From NCBI GenBank assembly GCA_001000035.1, contig LCGX01000036.1, forward strand, positions 1-9,295: 9,295 nt of DNA, written 5' to 3'. Within the stretch, counting starts at the first letter, position 1. The number at the start of each line of letters is the position of its first letter. Position numbers and translations under genes: made by a program. Below, piece after piece: positions 4,605 through 9,295 of this stretch. A model generated the notes under the pieces. That model was not told where the DNA came from and made no database searches. It worked only from the letters and a program-made list of their open reading frames with translations. Source of the stretch: Candidatus Nomurabacteria bacterium GW2011_GWF2_43_8 (lineage in GTDB: Bacteria; Patescibacteriota; Minisyncoccia; Phycocordibacterales; UBA9973).

Positions 4605-5999
4605 ATGACAAAAAACAGCCGGCAAAACAACCTGCGCATTCCTCCGCAAAGCATTCCTTCCGAACAGGCGGTTTTAGGCTCGATTATGCTCCGCAAGGAC
4701 GCGATGCACGAGGTTGAGGATATGATAACTCCAGAATCTTTTTACGTTGAAAAACATAAAATGATTTTTCGGGCGATGCTTGATCTCTCAGTAAAAAATG
4801 AGCCGATAGATATGCTGTCCCTTTCCACCAAATTGGGCGAGCAAAAATTACTTGATGCGATAGGCGGCAATCAATACCTGGCCGAAATTGTTAACGTTGT
4901 TCCCTCCTCCACTAATGTCAAACACTATGTTGATATCGTCCAAAAAAAATATGTTCTGAGAAGTTTAATCGAAGCGGCTGATTATGTCTCCGAACTCGCT
5001 TTCGAAGAAGGCGACGATCATATGGACGACATTTTGGACATGGCGGAAAAGAAAATTTTTCATGTCATTTCATCTCCCAAAAATCAGAAATATATAAACC
5101 TGAAAGACGCCCTGCCTGAGGCCTATGAGCGCCTGGAAAAATTGCACGAAAACAAAGGAATGCTCCGCGGACTGGCAACCGGATTCAGAGACTTGGATAC
5201 TAAGCTCTCCGGCTTGCAAAAATCTGATTTAATTATTATTGCCGCGAGGCCTTCGATGGGTAAAACTACTATGGCGCTCGATATCGCGCGCATGGCCGGA
5301 GTATTGCATGAAAAATCCGTGTTAATCTTTTCTTTGGAAATGTCTTCTCAGCAATTGGTGGACAGAATGCTTTCAGCCGAATCGAGAGTCAACGCCTGGA
5401 ATTTACGCACCGGAAATTTATCATCCGATCGTGAATTTTCCCAGCTCCGAGATTCGCTGGATAAATTGGCAAAAGCGCAAATTTATATCGATGACCAACC
5501 CGGAAATTCAATCGTCCGAATGAAAGCTTTGGCGCGCCGATTAAAAGCCGAAAAAGGACTGGACCTTATCGTGGTGGACTATCTGCAACTGATGACGACT
5601 TCAAAGAATTACGATTCAATGGTCAACCAAGTGACGGAAATCTCAAGATCGTTAAAAAGCTTGGCCAAAGAATTAGACGTGCCGGTTTTGGCGCTTTCCC
5701 AGCTTTCTCGCGCGGTGGAATCGCGTGGTGGTAAGCCCCGACTTTCTGACTTGCGCGACTCCGGATCCATCGAGCAGGATGCGGATGTGGTTATGTTCAT
5801 TCATCGCGAAGATAAGGGCAAAGAAGAATCGGAAAAAACAAATATCGCCGAGATTCTGATTGAAAAGCACCGCAATGGACCGACCGGAAAAATCGAGCTT
5901 TATTTTGATGAAAAAACTACGACTTTCCTAAATCTTGAAAAAAGCAATATCAGCGAATTCGCTCCGTCTAAAATAGACGGAGGGCTGGATGAATTCTAA
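4605..5999 (+). CDS. dnaB: Replicative DNA helicase DnaB
   Basis: Hexameric 5'-3' helicase that unwinds DNA at the replication fork. 464 aa, typical length. The N-terminal DnaB domain (IPSEQAVLGSIML, about residues 17-29) is followed by a linker and the RecA-like motor: AARPSMGKTT (Walker A, K220), EMSSQQLVDRML, Walker B LIVVDYLQLM (D325), SQLSRAVESR, DLRDSGSIEQDADVV, and the arginine-finger region EKHRNGPTG (R423). No intein interrupts it. I chose ATG 4605 because the in-frame TTG at 4563 is itself the -35 hexamer and lies upstream of the -10. The last ~45 nt contain a hairpin (5964-5980). recR begins 17 nt after the stop with its own -10. Confidence 0.96.
   Translation: MTKNSRQNNLRIPPQSIPSEQAVLGSIMLRKDAMHEVEDMITPESFYVEKHKMIFRAMLDLSVKNEPIDMLSLSTKLGEQKLLDAIGGNQYLAEIVNVVPSSTNVKHYVDIVQKKYVLRSLIEAADYVSELAFEEGDDHMDDILDMAEKKIFHVISSPKNQKYINLKDALPEAYERLEKLHENKGMLRGLATGFRDLDTKLSGLQKSDLIIIAARPSMGKTTMALDIARMAGVLHEKSVLIFSLEMSSQQLVDRMLSAESRVNAWNLRTGNLSSDREFSQLRDSLDKLAKAQIYIDDQPGNSIVRMKALARRLKAEKGLDLIVVDYLQLMTTSKNYDSMVNQVTEISRSLKSLAKELDVPVLALSQLSRAVESRGGKPRLSDLRDSGSIEQDADVVMFIHREDKGKEESEKTNIAEILIEKHRNGPTGKIELYFDEKTTTFLNLEKSNISEFAPSKIDGGLDEF
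5964..5980 (+). other. Small hairpin at the dnaB 3' end
   Basis: Perfect 6-bp inverted repeat CCGTCT-(AAAAT)-AGACGG inside the dnaB coding region, 16 nt before the stop codon. No T-tract follows, so it is not a standard terminator. It may stabilise the 3' end or be coincidental. Confidence 0.35.
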
Positions 6000-6001
6000 T
6001 A

Positions 6002-6010
6002 TGTTAAAAT
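6002..6010 (+). promoter_or_regulatory. Extended -10 promoter of recR
   Basis: TGTTAAAAT directly after the dnaB stop, six nt before the recR ATG, so a start at the A of ATG is expected. No -35 is visible. The intervening AGAAGG resembles a Shine-Dalgarno but touches the ATG, too close to work as one. Confidence 0.5.
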
Positions 6011-6016
6011 AGAAGG

Positions 6017-6614
6017 ATGGACTCGATAGAAAAACTGGCCGAAATTTTTAAGGAATTCCCCGGCATCGGCGAAAGACAAGCCCGGCGCTTCGTGTATTTC
6101 TTGATGTTCAAGAACGGCGAATATGCGAACAATTTGTCCAAATTGATACTGGAACTGAAAAAGAGCGCCTCCCAGTGCAAAGAATGCTTCAAATTTTTCC
6201 TCTCGGAAAAAACAAAAAATGGCTTATGTGAAATTTGTGGTAATCCTAATGCCGATTCTTCCATGCTCATGATAGTGGAAAAGGATTCCGACCTGGAAAG
6301 CATCCAGAAAAGCCATGTTTATCACGGAAAATATTTTATTTTGGGCGGGCTGGTACCGATTGTCGAGAAAAACACAAAAAGCCGAGTGCGCATTTCTGAA
6401 TTGCAGGAAAAAATTAAAAGGGAAGAAAAAAACGGCTTAAAAGAAATTATTCCAAGGCGACCATACGGATACTTATGTTCGAGAACAGTTAAAAGATATT
6501 TGTGAAAAACTGGGCATAAAAATCTCCTCGCTCGGCAAAGGCCTCTCCACCGGCACCGAACTTGAATATTCCGACAACGACACCCTCAAAAACGCGCTAA
6601 AAAATCGGCAGTAA
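6017..6614 (+). pseudogene. recR: Recombination protein RecR, frameshifted by an internal deletion
   Basis: RecR loads RecA at gaps together with RecF/RecO. Frame 1 (6017-6451, 145 residues) contains the helix-hairpin-helix FPGIGERQA (14-22), a four-cysteine zinc finger (C54, C57, C71, C74) and the start of the Toprim domain (MIVEKDSD, HGKYFILGGL). After LKEII (141-145) the frame goes wrong and stops at 6505 (TGA). RecR sequence resumes in another frame at 6456 (GDHTDTYVREQL, then SLGKGLSTGTELEY) and ends at TAA 6612-6614. Compared with a family member reading EVILATNPTVEGEAT, about eight residues (LATNPTVE) are replaced by four bases, equal to roughly 20 missing bases, which gives the observed frame change. 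It is either a genuine recent loss or an assembly or sequencing error in a metagenome. The zinc finger and C-terminus otherwise look well conserved, which favours a recent or artificial lesion. Confidence 0.88.
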
Positions 6615-6615
6615 A

Positions 6616-7413
6616 ATGACAAATAAAGACAAAAAAAATTTAATAAGGGCTACGCATGCTGGCGGAAAAATATTAAGAAAATATTTTAGTAAAACCTTGA
6701 GTTTGAAAGAAAAATCAACTCTCTGGGATTTTCAGACTGAGGCAGATTTGGGTTCCGAGAAAGCTATCCTGAAGGTTTTAAAAACTGAATTTCCAAAATA
6801 CAATATTCATTCCGAAGAAAAGGGTAAAACAAACAATAATTCAGAATTTACTATTGTAGTAGATCCATTAGATGGCACAAATAACTTTGTGTTGGGAATT
6901 CCAAATTTTTCTGTTTCAGTTGCTATATTAAATAAAAAAGGAGCAATTGCAGGGGTTGTTTATCAACCTATGTTAGGTCAAACCTATTTCGCTGAAAAAA
7001 ATAAGGGGGCAACATTAAATAATAAAAAAATTAATGTAAACAAAGTCACAAATTTAAATAATGTAACTGTAGCTTATAATTGTGGATATAAAACAAGACG
7101 AAGTCACTTAGCTAAAATGATAGGCAGCCTCGTAACCTCGGAACCTAAGAGGGTCACATTTAACTGGTCTCCAGCGTATGACTATTGTCTATTAGCTTCT
7201 GGTAAGATCGAAGCAGTAATAACTGACCGTGGTACGGAAATTTATGATTTTGGTGCAGGTAAACTTATTGCGCTTGAAGCTGGTGCAAAAATTATAGATT
7301 TTAAGGGAAATAAAGACGCTAATTACATTAATGACGAATTCATCATAAGTAATCACGAGCAGACCAATAAATATATCCTTAATATTATTAAACCTTTACA
7401 AAAAACGTACTAA
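6616..7413 (+). CDS. Inositol monophosphatase family phosphatase (SuhB/CysQ-like)
   Basis: Mg-dependent, Li-sensitive phosphatase family; the substrate (inositol phosphate, PAP or fructose bisphosphate) cannot be told from sequence alone. 265 aa, normal length. Metal and catalytic motifs: FQTEADLGSEKAI (39-51), HSEEKG with E67/E68 (65-70), VDPLDGTNNFVLGIPNFSVSV (82-102; D83, D86, G87, T88), WSPAYDYCLLASGKIEAVI (184-202), and YDFGAGKLIALEAGA (210-224), which supplies the last metal ligand D211. All key residues are present, so it should be active. The ATG lies 1 nt after the recR stop with no promoter or Shine-Dalgarno seen, so it is probably co-transcribed. It is clearly more AT-rich than dnaB and recR, and it lies between two copies of the recR 3' end, both consistent with acquisition by insertion. 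Confidence 0.9.
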   Translation: MTNKDKKNLIRATHAGGKILRKYFSKTLSLKEKSTLWDFQTEADLGSEKAILKVLKTEFPKYNIHSEEKGKTNNNSEFTIVVDPLDGTNNFVLGIPNFSVSVAILNKKGAIAGVVYQPMLGQTYFAEKNKGATLNNKKINVNKVTNLNNVTVAYNCGYKTRRSHLAKMIGSLVTSEPKRVTFNWSPAYDYCLLASGKIEAVITDRGTEIYDFGAGKLIALEAGAKIIDFKGNKDANYINDEFIISNHEQTNKYILNIIKPLQKTY

Positions 7414-7428
7414 AAAGCAGACAGTAAA

Positions 7429-7821
7429 TTACTCCCTTTTCATCCGGTGCTCTTTTTTTATTTTCCAATAAATATCATTATCCGAACCCGGGTCGGTATC
7501 ATTATACTTTCCTTTAAATAGACGCGCAGGGTATTTTAATTTTACTTTTTTCATCTTTTCCATAAAAATTTTACCCGCATCTAACCCGAGAAGCACGCTC
7601 ATTTCAAGGCAGAAAATCAGGACATCGGCAAGTTCTTTTTTAATCATTTCCAATTTTACTTTGTCTTTTTTTACTTCCGCCAAACTCTGATTCGTCCACT
7701 GAAAAAGCTCGAGGAGCTCCGCCGCTTCAATGGAAATCGACTTGGCTAAGTCCGCTGGCCGCAGTTTATCCCAATCCCTTTCTTCCAAGTATTTTTTTAC
7801 GTGCTTTTCGTATTTCTTCAT
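7429..7821 (-). CDS. MazG-like nucleotide pyrophosphohydrolase
   Basis: Short all-alpha NTP pyrophosphohydrolase of the MazG/dCTPase (RS21-C6-like) class, expected to hydrolyse non-canonical or excess (d)NTPs to NMP plus pyrophosphate. 130 aa. The metal site EXXE-n-EXXD is intact: E32 and E35 in IEAAELLELFQW (31-42), and E63 and D66 in KELADVLIFCLEM (62-74). The C-terminal KLKYPARLFKGKYN (95-108) matches the usual tail of this class. A charged extension, rich in Asp then Lys/Arg, follows. The ATG start is supported by an extended -10 (TGTTATAAT) eight nt upstream. It converges with the phosphatase gene, leaving only 15 bp, with no clear terminator between them. It is not the large, two-domain MazG. 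Confidence 0.85.
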   Translation of the reverse strand: MKKYEKHVKKYLEERDWDKLRPADLAKSISIEAAELLELFQWTNQSLAEVKKDKVKLEMIKKELADVLIFCLEMSVLLGLDAGKIFMEKMKKVKLKYPARLFKGKYNDTDPGSDNDIYWKIKKEHRMKRE

Positions 7822-7829
7822 GTTTAGCC

Positions 7830-7838
7830 ATTATAACA
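7830..7838 (-). promoter_or_regulatory. Extended -10 promoter of the mazG-like gene
   Basis: Minus strand TGTTATAAT, a perfect extended -10, eight nt before the ATG, so the leader should be about 2 nt. No -35 is evident. It ends 2 bp from the duplicated recR tail (7840-7875), which occupies the -35 region. Confidence 0.6.
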
Positions 7839-7839
7839 T

Positions 7840-7875
7840 GACACCTTCAAAAACACGCTCAAAAATCGACAATAA
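7840..7875 (+). pseudogene. Duplicated remnant of the recR 3' end
   Basis: 36 bases aligning without gaps to the last 36 bases of recR (6579-6614), with 31 identical. In frame they read DTFKNTLKNRQ then TAA, against DTLKNALKNRQ then TAA in recR. Three of the five differences are synonymous, so the copy was probably under coding selection for a time. An in-frame TAA lies just upstream (7834-7836), so nothing more of recR is present. Similarity ends with the stop codon. Confidence 0.75.
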
Positions 7876-8082
7876 CTATTTTACCGTAAAAAAATATTTT
7901 TTGAAAAAGTGATAGCAAGCAAACACCCCTACTATAGATATAATTACATATATCAACGCAACCATTGGAGCTCCAAAAAGATATTTATTGGGATTATTAA
8001 TCATATACAACAAATTGTACATGATTACTCCTAAACCACATGAAACCAGAAACAGCAAAAATTTTTTAAACTGGAGAGTCAT
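7876..8082 (-). CDS. Small membrane protein, two predicted spans, 68 aa
   Basis: I do not recognise a family. The ATG lies 3 nt after the rplU stop, so it is probably translated from the rplU transcript; no Shine-Dalgarno is seen. Two hydrophobic segments are clear: about residues 8-28 (FLLFLVSCGLGVIMYN...) and 38-60 (APMVALIYVIISIVGVFACY). A polar turn MINNPNKYL lies between them, with lysines at both ends (QFKK and HFFKKYFFTVK), suggesting both termini face the cytoplasm. Length, the two clean spans and operon position support a real gene. It occupies the place where rpmA (ribosomal L27) often follows rplU; it is not L27. Confidence 0.55.
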   Translation of the reverse strand: MTLQFKKFLLFLVSCGLGVIMYNLLYMINNPNKYLFGAPMVALIYVIISIVGVFACYHFFKKYFFTVK

Positions 8083-8085
8083 TTT

Positions 8086-8403
8086 TTATTTAATGGAAGT
8101 GATTTTTACTTTGAAGAATGGCTGGCGGTGGCCGTTGCGGCGCAGATAGCGGGACTTTTGTTTATATTTTATAACCATCACTTTTCGCCCTCGGCCGATT
8201 TCCGCGATTTCCGCGTTAACTTTCGCGCCCTTGATATAAGGAGTGCCGATAGTCGTATCCTTGCCGTCATCCACCAAGAGAACCTTGTCAAAAGAAATCT
8301 TGTCCCCTTTCTTGTACTCGCCTCTTATTTTTTCAATAGAAACAAAGCCCCCTTTGGAGACCTTATATTGCTTTCCGCCTGTTTGTATAACTGCAAATTC
8401 CAT
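8086..8403 (-). CDS. rplU: 50S ribosomal protein L21
   Basis: Large-subunit protein that binds 23S rRNA. 105 aa, standard length. Diagnostic features are the N-terminus MEFAVIQTGGKQYKVSKGG, the central VLLVDDGKDTTIGTPYIKGAKV, and the basic C-terminal KYKQKSRYLRRNGHRQPFFKVKIT. The start is ATG 8403-8401. An in-frame ATG 36 nt further upstream (8439) would add an unconserved stretch and lies upstream of the -10 box. A TAATAT box lies 7 nt before the chosen ATG. It is divergent from the permease gene, with 56 bp between start codons, and followed closely by the 68-aa membrane protein. rpmA is absent from the window. Confidence 0.96.
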   Translation of the reverse strand: MEFAVIQTGGKQYKVSKGGFVSIEKIRGEYKKGDKISFDKVLLVDDGKDTTIGTPYIKGAKVNAEIAEIGRGRKVMVIKYKQKSRYLRRNGHRQPFFKVKITSIK

Positions 8404-8410
8404 AAATTGC

Positions 8411-8439
8411 ATATTAACCGAAATTTCACAAAAACACAA
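8411..8439 (-). promoter_or_regulatory. Promoter of rplU
   Basis: Minus strand: TTGTGT (8439-8434), 17-bp spacer, TAATAT (8416-8411). The extension is GGT rather than TGn. Seven nt to the ATG imply a leader of about 1 nt. It overlaps the permease promoter on the other strand. Confidence 0.5.
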
Positions 8440-8453
8440 GTATTTGCTATAAT
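8425..8453 (+). promoter_or_regulatory. Promoter of the AI-2E/PerM-family gene
   Basis: TTCACA (8425-8430), 17-bp spacer, TATAAT (8448-8453) preceded by TGC, a near-consensus extended -10. Six nt to the ATG place the expected start on its A. It interleaves with the rplU promoter, so the two polymerases may compete. Confidence 0.65.
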
Positions 8454-8459
8454 AACGAC

Positions 8460-9295
8460 ATGCAACCGAAAATCATTGAAAAGTATTTTTTCTTCGGGCT
8501 CCTAGCCGCCACTTTTATTTTCGCCTTTTTTATTTTCCGCCCGTTCTGGATAGTGTTGGTGCTCGGTGTTTCTTTTTCTATTCTGCTTTATCCGATACAC
8601 TCGTGGTTTTCTAATCGTAAATTGCCTAATTGGCTGTCGTCTTTTTTAACTATTCTGCTGTTCATTATAGTCCTTTGCGGACCGTTGCTCGCCATCGGCG
8701 TCATGGTTTTTAATCAAAGCGAGAATGTTTATTGGACAGTTGCGCAAAAAGGCGGTACCGGAGAATTTATCCGATCGATCGATAGCACGATGAATAAAAT
8801 CCTGCCGGCGGGAATTACTTTTGATACCAACGAAAAAGTTTCTAATTTCATTTCTTATGTTTCCAGCAACATCGCCAGTATTTTCAGTTCGGCGGTTTCG
8901 GCTTTTTTCTCTTTTATCTTGATGCTTTTTATTATGTTTTATTTTTTGAAGGACGGAGAAAGATGGAGAAAAGCGGTTGTTTCCCTTTCACCGCTCTCGG
9001 ACAAGGATGATGAAAAAATAATCTCCAAATTGGCGCTGGCGGTTAATGCGGTAATGAAAGGTTATCTATTCATCGCCTTGGTGCAGGGAATTCTGATGGG
9101 AGTCGGCCTTTGGATTTTTGGCGTTCCCAATCCTGTTCTTTGGGGAACATTGGCGGCTATAACCGCTCTTATTCCCGGCGTTGGGACGTCACTGGTCATC
9201 ATTCCCTCAATCGCGTTTTTATTTTTGAGCAATAAGATTGTGCCGATGCTCGGCTTAACTATCTGGGGCATAGTCGCGGTCGGGCTGATTGATAA
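8460..9295 (+). CDS. AI-2E/PerM-family membrane transporter (3' end outside window)
   Basis: Polytopic membrane protein of the AI-2E transporter (formerly UPF0118/PerM) family; some members export autoinducer-2 or exchange Na+ and H+, and the substrate here is unknown. 278 codons are visible of a family usually ~340-370 aa, and the frame is open at the edge. Hydrophobic spans lie at about 10-45 (two adjacent), 60-84, 140-164, 200-221 and 228-258. The family pattern is clear in FYFLKDGERWRK (160-171), VMKGYLFIALVQGILMGVGL (198-217) and FGVPNPVLWGTLAAITALIPG (220-240), plus the hydrophilic region 85-130 between spans. The ATG has a near-perfect extended -10 six nt upstream and no Shine-Dalgarno. 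It is divergent from rplU. Confidence 0.9.
   Translation, partial: MQPKIIEKYFFFGLLAATFIFAFFIFRPFWIVLVLGVSFSILLYPIHSWFSNRKLPNWLSSFLTILLFIIVLCGPLLAIGVMVFNQSENVYWTVAQKGGTGEFIRSIDSTMNKILPAGITFDTNEKVSNFISYVSSNIASIFSSAVSAFFSFILMLFIMFYFLKDGERWRKAVVSLSPLSDKDDEKIISKLALAVNAVMKGYLFIALVQGILMGVGLWIFGVPNPVLWGTLAAITALIPGVGTSLVIIPSIAFLFLSNKIVPMLGLTIWGIVAVGLID

Noticed and set aside
6440..6505. Programmed ribosomal frameshift in recR
   Set aside because: No slippery heptamer is seen at the junction, and about eight conserved residues are missing, which a frameshift alone would not remove.
8404..8439. Twelve-residue N-terminal extension of L21
   Set aside because: L21 starts at MEFAVIQTGG in this family, and the extension overlaps the rplU -10 and -35 boxes.
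1..9295. tRNA or rRNA genes
   Set aside because: I looked for cloverleaf-like segments and conserved rRNA blocks in the gaps on both strands and saw none.

Overview
The window looks like a stretch of a Candidate Phyla Radiation (Patescibacteria, Parcubacteria-like) chromosome. I infer this from four things: single-copy housekeeping genes packed with tiny gaps; a short AspRS of the archaeal/eukaryotic type; almost no Shine-Dalgarno sequences before the housekeeping genes; and short orphan proteins. The standard code fits, since TGA acts as a stop.

Layout. Positions 1-2276 carry, on the minus strand, aspS (3' end off the window) and prs, each with its own promoter. Positions 2277-3560 contain no conserved protein gene but are highly organised: two tandem minus-strand cassettes. 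Each has a -35/-10 promoter, a ~145-nt leader with a near-identical ~78-nt core ending in a terminator-like hairpin, a short stem-loop, a strong Shine-Dalgarno, a GTG-started small unknown protein (115 and 63 aa) and a very GC-rich final hairpin. This is the most novel part of the window. Positions 3561-4517 hold trpS (minus), divergent from dnaB (4605-5999, plus). dnaB is followed by recR, whose reading frame is broken by an apparent ~20-nt deletion in the Toprim region, then by an AT-rich inositol-monophosphatase-family gene starting 1 nt after the recR stop. A MazG-like pyrophosphohydrolase (minus) converges on the latter. At 7840-7875 lies a second, degenerate copy of the last 12 codons of recR, so the phosphatase and mazG-like genes sit between two recR 3' tails, as in an inserted segment. 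A 68-aa membrane protein and rplU follow (minus), then a divergent AI-2E/PerM-family permease running off the right edge.

Expression. All eight housekeeping or monocistronic starts examined (aspS, prs, trpS, dnaB, recR, mazG-like, rplU, permease) have a TGnTAnAAT-type extended -10 box (or a close variant) only 6-14 nt before the start codon, and none has a well-placed Shine-Dalgarno. This predicts leaderless or nearly leaderless mRNAs. The two small-protein cassettes are the opposite: ~200-nt leaders and strong Shine-Dalgarno sequences. The genes cover translation (aspS, trpS, rplU), nucleotide supply and cleanup (prs, mazG-like), replication/recombination (dnaB, recR) and transport; no single pathway links them.
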